Assembly: GCF_001894985.1 (NCBI RefSeq)
Contig: NZ_BCXG01000014.1
Span: forward strand, 1-64,000
DNA: 64,000 nt
DNA from: Rhodococcus tukisamuensis NBRC 100609
GTDB lineage: Bacteria; Actinomycetota; Actinomycetes; Mycobacteriales; Mycobacteriaceae
Reading direction: 5' to 3'
Shown: positions 36,001 to 44,000 of the stretch, piece by piece
Position numbering within the stretch: the first letter of the stretch is position 1
How the letters are laid out: each line of letters begins with the position of its first letter
Translations under genes and position numbers: made by a program
Notes under the pieces: generated by a model
Told to the model about the DNA's origin: nothing
Database searches by the model: none
What the model saw: only the letters and a program-made list of their open reading frames with translations

Positions 36001-36624
36001 GCCCATCAGGCGCGGGTCGAGCCCGGGGATCAGCGTCAGCAGCCGGCACACGTCCAGCGCCATCGACGCGCCCGCGCCTCCGGCCATCGAGGAGACCACC
36101 AGCACGATCGGCGACTCGCCCTGCTCGAAGGATCCGCCGCCGGGGATGTTCAGCGCGGACATCTCACCGGCGGTCTCCACGGTGGACAGCTGCTCCCACG
36201 CCCGCTGCAGGGTCTCCCGAATCCCCCCGGCCTTGCTCAGGGTGATCATCCGGCCCAGGGCGCGGTACTGCCCGGCGCCCGAGCCGATGGGCACGGTCAC
36301 GGCCGCCGGGTCCCGCGGTGCCCACGTCGCGATGGCGCCGAGGCTCTGCCGGGCCACCAGCTGGTTGGTCAGCGCGTTGTCGAGGACCCCGTACGAATCA
36401 CCCTGCGGCCCACTCCCGAAGTAGTGCCCACCCTGATCGCGGACGTTGTCTAGCCCGTCCGGCCCGCTCTCGGGCGCGGTCGGCACGTCGATACTGACGA
36501 ACTGCCAGCCACCGGGGATCTTGTCGACTCCCGCCGCGGCCAGATCAGAACGGAGCTGGTCCATCATGTACGCCAGCGTCACGGCGCCGGATCCGCCGCA
36601 ACCAACTACGAGAAACCGCCTCAT
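33049..36624 (-). CDS. Tubulin-like protein (Tubulin_2 type)
   Basis: 1191 residues from ATG 36624; the 50 codons before it in the open frame are not a plausible N-terminus. Residues 5-14 (LVVGCGGSGA) form the first nucleotide-binding loop of the tubulin/FtsZ fold, and residues 178-188 (SSMAGGAGASM) match the GGTGSG-type signature loop. The size far exceeds FtsZ; the remaining ~800 residues are helical and specific to this family. GTP binding is likely, polymerisation unknown. It follows the vWA membrane gene and precedes the two-TM protein. In this context it is best seen as the scaffold or switch of the conflict system, not a division protein. Confidence 0.75.
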   Translation of the reverse strand: MRRFLVVGCGGSGAVTLAYMMDQLRSDLAAAGVDKIPGGWQFVSIDVPTAPESGPDGLDNVRDQGGHYFGSGPQGDSYGVLDNALTNQLVARQSLGAIATWAPRDPAAVTVPIGSGAGQYRALGRMITLSKAGGIRETLQRAWEQLSTVETAGEMSALNIPGGGSFEQGESPIVLVVSSMAGGAGASMALDVCRLLTLIPGLDPRLMGVFMVTPDIFDGLGKSATTGVRANALAMLGEIVASQMGSAREHDVEVLGALGQQHGKGEKVPFARVFPVGRRVGVEGAPFGDGSQKAIYRGLARGLAGMMMSGAATRQFVQYDLTNGAGLPGQRENIGWGGQWDNLPWGTYGFSSLSMGRDRYAEYSAQRLARSAVDRLLDGHSTPGSPVSDEDQVNSILDSQWSTLLTSMGLPVVQSDSRGPQAGVAPWLTNVVLPADTVGRMAGQIVESELRHYLPSGTGLVANQWVPEVERALGQRRQSLVAAAEHHAVTHAFAWHRPLVERIEETVANAVADVGLPYATAVVSRLRTYLKDVVRAGAEDLTRLAPADITARTAETAQAFASLNGLIGSDAESVDMLLGNCRGNVQRQLYASLSGKVAEVAAALVSEVLQPLLDRLNEEQTGLRRARSKPASDVGLARLATDQYGAWPADQADRVPPRFAEANNEVMLTPSADFMAQYRSDLPLTVTSDDFGTPAFADAVKRGVAAVVTGQWSTVDGTSAPAQERPVIERTAAWRSRAFPVDPSTREALIPSAARYDVHVRPAELLDRARRFVSRTGESFDRFCRVSLREYIEDHAVPEYVLDERRARLKAKFTAALSLARPLASVNQQALEALHPGQQVEYRYKFTAVPFLNLPVADTLAQVLQKDPMIDHETESEFLRLLSDEDKLTRVDIFGSYPNYSPLAYDSVLVPAAKQWADSTPTQQDAFWKWRRARPLTASLPMHDVERQAMTAGWFLGLMLGQVRIPAAPYDEPVRVWESTLAGWVDFPHPLLTPPSRFLAKNDWLPAVLESVLLAMSRSHEPPVMSSMLPYRALRSVYDASAQDPVGGIHEVSAKALLIDWLRTGETVTGWQSQIDGSGPEASVDARAKSATDWLSTIRSVAGEHYMAPGQDGAPGGGVFSAVTARDQAAHAPMFRDIAPDVYWATGELIRLIAECKPLAEQPDRAAQYAAPAPVWTPPGQAFVVPDAGRF

Positions 36625-36673
36625 TACGGTCCTTCCACATCGAGAGAGCTTGAAGCTGAGGTCGAGCCGTGAA

Positions 36674-39418
36674 CTAGCGGCTCGGGGGGCCGAACGGGTC
36701 GAACGGGTCGGCCACCGAAGTGCCGCCGAACCCCTGTGCTGACGGCGCCGAACCGGTGCTCGGCATACCGGCACTCGATCCGGGACCGGGCGGCATCCCG
36801 AACGGGTCGTATGCCACCGGACCGCCGGGGCCGGGCGACGCCGCGGACGACGGCGGCGTACCGCCTCCGTTCCCGGACCCGGGCTTGGCCTGCTCGCGCA
36901 GCGTGCGGAGCAAGCCCGGCAGGCGTCCGTTCAGGTCCTCGACCAGCCGCGTTCGGCTCTCCGGGGTGGAGTTGCCGCCGACCAGGACCAGCACGTCGGC
37001 CAGGTCCGCCGGTCCCGCCGGATCGTGCAGCACGACCCACGAGTTGTGCACGGCCAACGGCAGGCGCGCGTCGCCGTTGCCGTCGACCTTGGCGGCGCGG
37101 GACGCGGTGACCCGCCCGTCTGCGTGGGCGGCCACGTAACCGGCACCGAACGGGTGCAGCCCGGTACGGACGTTGAGCTCCACACCGTCGACCGTCAGGT
37201 GGCGGGCCGGCTTGTCGAGGCCCCTGACCATCTGGGTGAGGTCCTCGTCACGAAACGCGAACGGCCGACCGTCTCGCAGGACGGCATCACCGACGACGGT
37301 GACCGGGAACCGTTGTGCCTTCAGCGTTTCCGCGGGTATCCGGGAAGTCCGCCACTTGGCCAACCACAGTCCGACCAGTGGCATCGCAATGCTGACCAGG
37401 AGCACGAGCAGGAAGGTCAACCAGAAGCGTCCACTGTCCAGCGGCTTCTGCAGGTCCGCGGAGAACGGCACCTCGACCGGCATGGCCCGGTCGGGCTCGC
37501 CGGCGGGCGCGACCATCAGCCGAACCGCGCCGTTGACCGCACCGTTGCCTGCGTTGTCAACCTGGAGCTGGACCGGCAGCGACGCCTCGGCTCCGTCCTC
37601 CACCTGAAGGCAGTCGTCGGCTGAACCCGCGCCGCGGCCGGTCAGCGCGACAGTGCCTACGCCGTCCGGGGCCGCGTCGATCCGGGCCGGCACCGCAGAT
37701 TCGAGCCAGACGCAGCCGGGTCCTCCGACGCGGACGTCGGCGGCGAACGTGCCGGCCCCCTCGACGGTCCCGAAGTCGATGCGTGACGGCAGTGTCGGGT
37801 AGCCGATCGGCGGCGCCACGGTCAGCGGGACGTCCACCGACTGGGGCGTAAGGACAGTGCCCGGCGCGATGACCGCGCCCGACTCCGACTTGGCATCGGC
37901 GGTGGTGACCTCGAGCGTGAGCCGCATCGTTGCCTCACCCGGCGCGACCTGGGTGAGGTCCAGTTCCAGCGGCTCGCCGAGCCGGTCCTTGGGGATCTTC
38001 GTGGCGAGCTCGTGGTTGACGTGTGCACTGTCGGTCAGCGACACCGACAGCGCGGCGGTACCGAGCAGTGTGGACGGTGTCACCTCACGCCGATCGGCGT
38101 CGACGATGCCGAGCTGTACCGCCGACGTCTTCTCGCCACTGTGCACCGCGGCGGTGTCCTGCCCCAGCCACGCGGGGAATAGGTTGCCCGAGATGTGGAT
38201 GTTCGACTTCGACCTGGCGGTCGGCGCGGATCCCGTGGGGTCGACGAATGCCAGCGCCCACTTCCCCTGCCACTGCGCCGCGTCGTCGTGACGCATCGTG
38301 AACGACACCGACCGGGGCGAAAGCCATTCGTACTCCACCGCGACGCCGCCGACCCGAACCGTCGCCGGCGAGCCGGCGCCCGTCCGCGGCAGGGCGAGCT
38401 GCTCGCCCCGCGGGGAGACCAGCGTCGGGACGAGACCCTCGGCGTCGGCGAAGCCGAGGACGGTCACCGAGCCGATCGAATCGTCCAGCACGAACCGGTG
38501 CTGGGCGTCCTCGCACATCGTGAAGGCGCACACCCCGGTCTCGCGTTCCAACGGCGCCTGGCCCGGCGTACTGAACGCATCGAAGGCGAACAGCAGGTCG
38601 TCGATGTTCTGCGCGACGTAGAAGTCGCCGGGCCGGGGCGAGACGATGTTGCCGCAGGCCCCGACCGATCCGGGCTCGCCCGTCGCGATGGCCCGCATCA
38701 GGTCGAAGTCCGCGGCCTGGGCGGTGCCGGCCGCAAGACCGACACCGAACGTCACGATGCCCGAGGAGCGGAGTTGGTCGGAGACCCCCGCGGGCCGGCA
38801 GATCGACTCCCGTGCGGCGTCGGCGACTCGGCGCACCCCGTCGTCCGTGGCGAGGGAAATACCGGGGGCGTAGGACTTCTCGCCGTCGCGCGTCGTGTAA
38901 TCGAGCTTGCCGTCGGAGAACCACGCCAACGCCTGGCACCGGTTGCCGCCGTCCGCAGACGGGCCGCGTTCGGCCAGGGTGCCGCGCGCGCCGTCCAGGG
39001 CCGTCCGGTAGTCGGTGTCGATCCCGTTCGTCCGGCTCCGGAACTCGTCGACAGATTTCTGCAGTCCCGGCAGCGACGCATCGTCGAGGCTTTGCCATCC
39101 GGAGTGCACGACGAAGTCGTCCGAGAACCCGGCGAGTGCCACATCGAGTTTGAACCCGGCCGAGTCGCCGAACGAGTTCAGCTGGTCCAGCAGGTAGTTC
39201 GCCGCGGAAACCCGTGCCGCGTCCGGGTCGGAGGCCTGCAGGCTCCCCGATTCGTCGATCATCAGCAGCACGTCGCCCTCCCGCTGGGAGGCCATGCAGG
39301 CACCGAAGTCACCGACCGCGGAGGGCGCCGCCTGCGCGGCCGCGACGGGATTGGCCAGGACGAGCGATCCAAGCGCGGTGGTCAACACCGTCGCCGCGAG
39401 GGCGATCGCCCGCCTCAC
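36674..39418 (-). CDS. Membrane-anchored von Willebrand A domain protein, extracytoplasmic
   Basis: 914 residues from GTG 39418, which overlaps the previous stop (GTGA). A Sec signal peptide is visible (MRRAIALAATVLTTALGSL...VAAAQA). The vWA domain begins at ~48 with a full MIDAS start, LLMIDESGSLQ (DxSxS at 55-59), and continues to about 260. A long Ig-like/beta-rich region follows, then one transmembrane helix at about 660-685 (FWLTFLLVLLVSIAMPLVG). The cytoplasmic part ends in a Pro/Gly-rich tail containing DPFG motifs. It could sense a metal-dependent ligand outside and relay to the tubulin-like protein encoded 50 bases downstream. Confidence 0.75.
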   Translation of the reverse strand: MRRAIALAATVLTTALGSLVLANPVAAAQAAPSAVGDFGACMASQREGDVLLMIDESGSLQASDPDAARVSAANYLLDQLNSFGDSAGFKLDVALAGFSDDFVVHSGWQSLDDASLPGLQKSVDEFRSRTNGIDTDYRTALDGARGTLAERGPSADGGNRCQALAWFSDGKLDYTTRDGEKSYAPGISLATDDGVRRVADAARESICRPAGVSDQLRSSGIVTFGVGLAAGTAQAADFDLMRAIATGEPGSVGACGNIVSPRPGDFYVAQNIDDLLFAFDAFSTPGQAPLERETGVCAFTMCEDAQHRFVLDDSIGSVTVLGFADAEGLVPTLVSPRGEQLALPRTGAGSPATVRVGGVAVEYEWLSPRSVSFTMRHDDAAQWQGKWALAFVDPTGSAPTARSKSNIHISGNLFPAWLGQDTAAVHSGEKTSAVQLGIVDADRREVTPSTLLGTAALSVSLTDSAHVNHELATKIPKDRLGEPLELDLTQVAPGEATMRLTLEVTTADAKSESGAVIAPGTVLTPQSVDVPLTVAPPIGYPTLPSRIDFGTVEGAGTFAADVRVGGPGCVWLESAVPARIDAAPDGVGTVALTGRGAGSADDCLQVEDGAEASLPVQLQVDNAGNGAVNGAVRLMVAPAGEPDRAMPVEVPFSADLQKPLDSGRFWLTFLLVLLVSIAMPLVGLWLAKWRTSRIPAETLKAQRFPVTVVGDAVLRDGRPFAFRDEDLTQMVRGLDKPARHLTVDGVELNVRTGLHPFGAGYVAAHADGRVTASRAAKVDGNGDARLPLAVHNSWVVLHDPAGPADLADVLVLVGGNSTPESRTRLVEDLNGRLPGLLRTLREQAKPGSGNGGGTPPSSAASPGPGGPVAYDPFGMPPGPGSSAGMPSTGSAPSAQGFGGTSVADPFDPFGPPSR

Positions 39419-39933
39419 AGCCGACCCGCCCAGTCCGCGATCGACCAGGCACCCAGCACGACGCCAACGAATGCTGCCGCCATGACGATCCCGTAGACGA
39501 TCCCTGCCGTCGCCGACTTCGCATAGACCGACATCGCCCGCTGACGGGTGTCGAGCACTGTGAAACAGGCAAGCAGCCCGAAGGTCACCAGCCCGGCGAA
39601 CGCCCACCCGACGGCACCTGCAACCACCGACCCGCCGATGCACGCGACGAGTGCGAGCCCGACTCCGACAACCGCGGCCAGAGCTGCCGACCGCAGCCAC
39701 CACATCGGCGGGCTTCCCTGCACGGCGCCAACTGCCGGACGCGCTGGAGCCGCACCAAACGGATCCGCGACGGCGCCGAACGTGGAACCGGGTCCGGAGA
39801 TCGGCTCGGAGCTACCCGCGAAGGGGCTCGACATCGACGCCGAGGTGGGTGAGCTCGCGGGCCACTGCGCATCTGCGTCGTGCTGGGTACTCGCGTAGTC
39901 ACTGAAGTCGAAAGGATTTGGCGCTGAGGGCAC
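39415..39933 (-). CDS. Small three-TM membrane protein, first gene of the GTPase-associated operon
   Basis: 172 residues from GTG 39933 with GGGAAG 6 bases upstream. Residues 1-75 are a Pro/Ser/Ala-rich cytoplasmic-type segment with repeated PF motifs (NPFDF, SPFAG, DPFGA). Three hydrophobic helices lie at about 80-102, 104-125 and 142-166. It resembles no enzyme. The DPFG motif recurs in the cytoplasmic tail of the vWA protein made from the next gene, hinting at a shared binding partner. Its stop overlaps the start of the vWA gene. Confidence 0.65.
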   Translation of the reverse strand: MPSAPNPFDFSDYASTQHDADAQWPASSPTSASMSSPFAGSSEPISGPGSTFGAVADPFGAAPARPAVGAVQGSPPMWWLRSAALAAVVGVGLALVACIGGSVVAGAVGWAFAGLVTFGLLACFTVLDTRQRAMSVYAKSATAGIVYGIVMAAAFVGVVLGAWSIADWAGRL

Positions 39934-40499
39934 GTAGTTCTTCCCTGGATCGGTCGGTGAGTGCCCGCATATCGGACACCTGGAAATAGGTCATAAATGA
40001 AACTGAAGGGAAGTTGAACTCTCAATATCTGCGCCTGCACGTTACCAACGCACAGCCGAGCGAACAGGTGGCGACACTTGAGTTAGATATACCAGTTTGG
40101 ATGAGGTCGATCACATGGAGGACACCATTCGGACAAAACGCCCTTCTCGGCTACGTCGCGACCAGCAGGCCCGCTTACTGACCACCACATTGACGATATT
40201 GACGCAAGCTACAGGCGGGGTCCGACAGACAATCCGACGGGACCGCCTCGGCCGCTCGGGAAGACCTGGCGGGGTCGCACCTTGGTCCGTGACCCCGGGC
40301 AACGATCCAGCACTTCCAGGCGCCCGTACGCGATATTAGAAGTCAACTGTTGCTCAGTTTTCAAGAAGTGGTTCGCCGGCGCTTGAACGCCGGAGTTTCA
40401 CAGATTTGTCAGTATCCCGCGATATCGTGATTTCGCACCACGTCGGGGGACGGATTCGGTGCCGATGGCGACCGCGGTTCGGCCGCGAGAGGGTGGCTC
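39934..40499. other. Intergenic region between the divergent GTPase operon and TY-Chap gene
   Basis: About 560 bases, visibly less GC-rich than the genes and containing several AT-rich patches (around 39970-40020 and 40340-40370). It must carry promoters for both directions. A perfect hairpin CCGGCG-CTTGAA-CGCCGG lies at 40376-40393. The open frame at 40097-40339 has a plausible start but a protein sequence without features, so I do not call it a gene. Confidence 0.5.
40376..40393. repeat. Inverted repeat upstream of TY-Chap gene
   Basis: Six-base perfect arms CCGGCG/CGCCGG around CTTGAA, about 110 bases before the TY-Chap start codon, with no T-tract. It may be an operator or RNA hairpin rather than a terminator. 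Confidence 0.4.
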
Positions 40500-41843
40500 A
40501 TGTCCGACTTCGACAGTTTCGACGACTCCGTCGATCGTGCCTGGCAGCACTTCCAGTCCGGCCTCGCCGACCACCTCGGCGCAATGGACACCACTGCCTC
40601 CCTCGTCCTGCAGTCGCTCGGACCCGGCACCGGCGACGGCCACGCCGCTCTTGTTCGCTTCCTCGTCAACGACGACCGGGTTTCATGTTGGGTGCCCGCG
40701 AATGGCGACTCCGAGACTCGGCGCGCACCGACCGCCGCTGCCGAGACTCGACTCGTCGACCTTGGCTGGGCGCTTTCCGACCGGTCCAGCGACGGCGAGG
40801 GACTCCGCTTCTACTGGGTCGCCCAGCCGCGACGACGGGCGGACCAGTTGGCTGCGATGTCGGTGACGGCGCTGCGTGAGGTATGGAACGTGCCGCACCC
40901 GAGTTTCCTTCGGGCCGGCAGTGCAGGCCGACCGGCCGAACTGCCGTTCGCTGCCAACTACTCCCGGGACGACCTCCCGGCCGCCCCGGACCCGCAACCC
41001 AATACCGAAGCGGCGCAAGGAATCGTCTTCCCACGCGATCGCGACCACCTCCGCGAACTCGTCGGCAACTTCCTCACCCGGAATTCCGAGGATCCTCCGT
41101 TCGTCGATGCCGATGGCGACTTCGAGCTGCGGTTCGAGAAGATGGCCGTGTTCGTGAAGGCGCACCCGACTGAACCCTATGTACAGATCTGGGTTCCCCT
41201 GTTGCACTGGATCAGCAACCGAACCCAGGGCGCGGAGATCGTCGCCGAGCTCAACGCCGAGTGGCCGCTGATCAAGTTCGTCCTCGTCGAGGGCCGACTG
41301 TGCGCGTCGATCAACCTCATGGCGCAGCCGTTCGTCCCACGACACCTGGAAGACATGCTCGGACGCATGCCCGCGTTCCTCGCCACCTTCGACGACAGGT
41401 TCGCAGCCCGGTTCGGCACTGTCACCTTCCGGCAGCCACAGGAGACGGTCGAGCATGAGTGTGAACCGGAGTTCCCGCCCGGCCTGATGGCGGTGATCGA
41501 CCTCGGGCCCGACGCCGCGGGAGCCCTCGGCGCCCGCCGAGTCGCCGAGGCCTGCGGCTACGACCGCGACACCCTCCTCGAGTACATCCACATCAGCTCC
41601 GAGCAGGAAGCGGAATGGCGGGGACACGAGGAGGCGGCGCGTCGGTCGCCCAACCAGGAGGACCTCGAACTCTGCGAGAGCGAGGCCAAAGGCTGGTCCC
41701 TGACCACCGAGTGCCTGCGGGCGGCCCTGCGACTGGTCGACTCGCCCGGCCGGCACCGCGCGCCCGATCCGACGCCGGAGCCCCACCGGCCCGACACATT
41801 CGGCCACCCGACCGAGCCGACCCTCTTCGACGAACCGACCTGA
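40500..41843 (+). CDS. TY-Chap (YbjN/T3SS-chaperone fold) protein, long form
   Basis: 447 residues, ATG with GAGAGGG upstream. Domain 1 (about 1-130) includes DDSVDRAWQHFQSGLADHL and LREVWNVPHPSFL. Domain 2 (about 165-300) is YbjN-like (VDADGDFELRFEKMAVFVKAH ... VQIWVPLLHWI ... FVLVEGRLCASINLMAQPFVPRHLEDML). A helical part (~330-420) follows, then the tail EPTLFDEPT. This is the architecture annotated as T3SS/YbjN-type peptide-binding chaperone in actinobacteria; no secretion system is present. A second copy with the same layout is at 50661, and a short single-domain form is at 45010. A role as adaptor for the neighbouring GTPase system is inferred. Confidence 0.75.
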   Translation: MSDFDSFDDSVDRAWQHFQSGLADHLGAMDTTASLVLQSLGPGTGDGHAALVRFLVNDDRVSCWVPANGDSETRRAPTAAAETRLVDLGWALSDRSSDGEGLRFYWVAQPRRRADQLAAMSVTALREVWNVPHPSFLRAGSAGRPAELPFAANYSRDDLPAAPDPQPNTEAAQGIVFPRDRDHLRELVGNFLTRNSEDPPFVDADGDFELRFEKMAVFVKAHPTEPYVQIWVPLLHWISNRTQGAEIVAELNAEWPLIKFVLVEGRLCASINLMAQPFVPRHLEDMLGRMPAFLATFDDRFAARFGTVTFRQPQETVEHECEPEFPPGLMAVIDLGPDAAGALGARRVAEACGYDRDTLLEYIHISSEQEAEWRGHEEAARRSPNQEDLELCESEAKGWSLTTECLRAALRLVDSPGRHRAPDPTPEPHRPDTFGHPTEPTLFDEPT

Positions 41844-41997
41844 CCGTCGCGGCGAAATACGAGGCGACGAGCGCGAACCACAATCCGCGGGTCCGATAGT
41901 GTTCACCCCGCGGCCCGACGGACTTCCGCTGTGATTCACAGCCACGGACATGCCCCCACCCGCACGACTCGATTCGTGCTGCCCGGGGGACTCCACC

Positions 41998-43872
41998 TTG
42001 ACCTTGCTTCGTACGTCGGCGAACCATATAGCCGGCATCGCTCATCCCGATTCGTTGGCGGAGCAACTGTTGGAACAGATGCTGTACAAAACCGGCCGCC
42101 GGGCCAGCGCGGCCGAGCAGAAGTCCTGGAGTCGAAGTCTGCCGGTACTGGCGAGCGATCTCGTCGAGGCGGGTCTCGGCGACGTCGAGATGCTGGTCGA
42201 GTACCACCTTCCCCTCACCTCCCAGCGCGCCGACGTCGTACTGGCGGGCACTCATCCCTCGTCCGGAGCGCCGTCCTACGTCGTGGTCGAGTTGAAGCAG
42301 TGGTCGTCCGCCTACCGGTACGAGGACAACCCGGATCTGGTCGAGGTCCCCGGGATGCCAGGCGGGCCGAAGCTTCACCCGGTGGCCCAGGTGAAGGGCT
42401 ACTGCGACTATCTCGCGGACTTCGCCAAGTCGATCGCCGACCAGCCGGATGCGCTGGCAGGAATGGCGTACCTGCACAACGCGTCTGACCCCGCGACCGT
42501 GTCAGACCTCCGCGCCTTCCCCACCGGCGTCACCGGGCGGCTCTTCACCGCCGCCGACCGCGCCGACATGATCGCCTTCCTGCGGACCCGCCTCGCCACC
42601 GGCGCCGCGAGCCACTCTGCCGGCGACTCGCTCATGCGGTCCGCGGTTGCCCCGTCCCAGCAGTTGCTCAAGGTTGCGGCCGCCGAGGTGCGGGACCGCC
42701 CACAGTTCCATCTACTCGGAAACCAGCAGCTCGCCGTCGACCTGGTCCTGCACGCCGTCGAGCAGGCCCGGTCCGCAGACAGCAAGCGGGTCGTCATCGT
42801 CACCGGAGGGCCTGGCAGCGGCAAGAGTGTCATCGCACTGTCACTGGTCGGCGAGCTCGCCCGCCGCGGCCGAACAGTGCTGCACGCGACCGGATCCCGG
42901 TCGTTCACCCAGACACTCCGCAAGGTGGCGGGACACCGCGCACCCCGAGTGCAGAAGATGTTCAAGTACTTCAACCAGTTCATGACGGCGGAGCGCAACG
43001 GTCTCGACGTCCTGATCCTCGACGAGGCCCACCGCATTCGCGAGACCTCGGTCGACCGGTACACCAAGGCGGAACTGCGCACCGACCGGCCGCAGATCGA
43101 CGAACTCATCGCCGCGGCCCGGGTACCGGTGTTTCTCTTGGACGAGCACCAGGTGGTGCGGCCCGGCGAGATGGGGTCGCTCGAACAGGTGCAGAGCCAT
43201 GCCCGGTCGCTCGGTCTCGAGACCCAGCACGTGCACCTCGGCGAGCAGTTCCGCTGCGGCGGCAGTGAGGAATACGTCCTCTGGGTCAAGCGTCTCCTCG
43301 GCCTCGTCGAGGGCGGACCGTACGCATGGAAGGGCGACCCCCAGTTCGCGGTGCGTGTCGCCGACAGCCCGCAGGAGCTCGAGCACCTGCTCTCGCAGCA
43401 ATTCGATGGTGGCTACTCCGCCCGGATGACCGCGGGATACTGCTGGCCCTGGAGCGACGCCCGCAAGGACGGCAGCCTGGTGCCCGACGTCACGATCGGC
43501 GACTGGGCCAGGCCGTGGAACAGCAAGAGCGACAGACGGATCGGAGATGCCCCTCCGGCTCCACTGTGGGCGACGGAGGACGGCGGCTTCGATCAGGTCG
43601 GATGCGTCTACACCGCGCAGGGGTTCGAGTACGACTGGAACGGCGTGATCCTCGGACCCGACCTGGTGTGGCGCGGCGGGCACTTCACGACCGTCCGTGC
43701 CGCGAACCGCGACCCCGACATGAAGAACTCGAAGAAGGTCAGCGACCTCCGCTTCGACAGACTCGTCCGCAACGTCTACAAGGTCCTGCTCACCCGCGGA
43801 ATGGTCGGGACGGTCATCTACTCCACCGACGAACGAACTCGCGCGGCTCTGCGGAAACTCATCGGCAACTGA
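41998..43872 (+). CDS. DUF2075-type helicase/ATPase with an N-terminal nuclease-like domain
   Basis: 624 residues from TTG 41998, chosen because GGGGGA lies 7 bases upstream and the following LTLLRTSANHIAGIA fits the family; no ATG is nearby in a sensible place. Residues ~60-150 resemble a PD-(D/E)XK fold (RADVVLAG ... YVVVELKQW with E-x-K near 96-98). Walker A is GGPGSGKS near 271-278, Walker B LILDEAHR near 338-345, then FLLDEHQVV and a C-terminal YTAQGFEYDWNGVI motif typical of DUF2075/Schlafen-3-like ATPases. It is likely an ATP-driven nucleic-acid enzyme in defence. It is followed by an EVE-HNH gene in the same direction. Confidence 0.8.
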   Translation: MTLLRTSANHIAGIAHPDSLAEQLLEQMLYKTGRRASAAEQKSWSRSLPVLASDLVEAGLGDVEMLVEYHLPLTSQRADVVLAGTHPSSGAPSYVVVELKQWSSAYRYEDNPDLVEVPGMPGGPKLHPVAQVKGYCDYLADFAKSIADQPDALAGMAYLHNASDPATVSDLRAFPTGVTGRLFTAADRADMIAFLRTRLATGAASHSAGDSLMRSAVAPSQQLLKVAAAEVRDRPQFHLLGNQQLAVDLVLHAVEQARSADSKRVVIVTGGPGSGKSVIALSLVGELARRGRTVLHATGSRSFTQTLRKVAGHRAPRVQKMFKYFNQFMTAERNGLDVLILDEAHRIRETSVDRYTKAELRTDRPQIDELIAAARVPVFLLDEHQVVRPGEMGSLEQVQSHARSLGLETQHVHLGEQFRCGGSEEYVLWVKRLLGLVEGGPYAWKGDPQFAVRVADSPQELEHLLSQQFDGGYSARMTAGYCWPWSDARKDGSLVPDVTIGDWARPWNSKSDRRIGDAPPAPLWATEDGGFDQVGCVYTAQGFEYDWNGVILGPDLVWRGGHFTTVRAANRDPDMKNSKKVSDLRFDRLVRNVYKVLLTRGMVGTVIYSTDERTRAALRKLIGN

Positions 43873-43877
43873 CGCCG

Positions 43878-43894
43878 GGCCGACGAACTCGGCC
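43878..43894 (+). terminator. Weak hairpin after the DUF2075 gene
   Basis: A 6-bp stem GGCCGA/TCGGCC with a CGAAC loop begins 5 bases after the stop, without a T-tract. It could attenuate rather than terminate. Confidence 0.3.
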
Positions 43895-44000
43895 GCTACA
43901 CACCAACGACAGCAAGCACGAACAAGACGAGCACGGCCCGACAGGCTTCCACTGCAGGACATGCCTCCACCCGGTGCGATACCGGATAGGCGCATGGGCG

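Noticed and set aside
34009-36453. 814-codon open frame on the plus strand
   Set aside because: It is antisense to the tubulin-like gene, with no ribosome site, domain or plausible start.
33049-36624. FtsZ-type division protein
   Set aside because: The protein is about three times too long, has only the nucleotide-binding loops in common, and lies inside the GTPase-associated operon.
40097-40339. Small 80-codon gene in the divergent intergenic region
   Set aside because: There is no good ribosome site and the protein is Arg/Thr-rich with no feature; likely chance.
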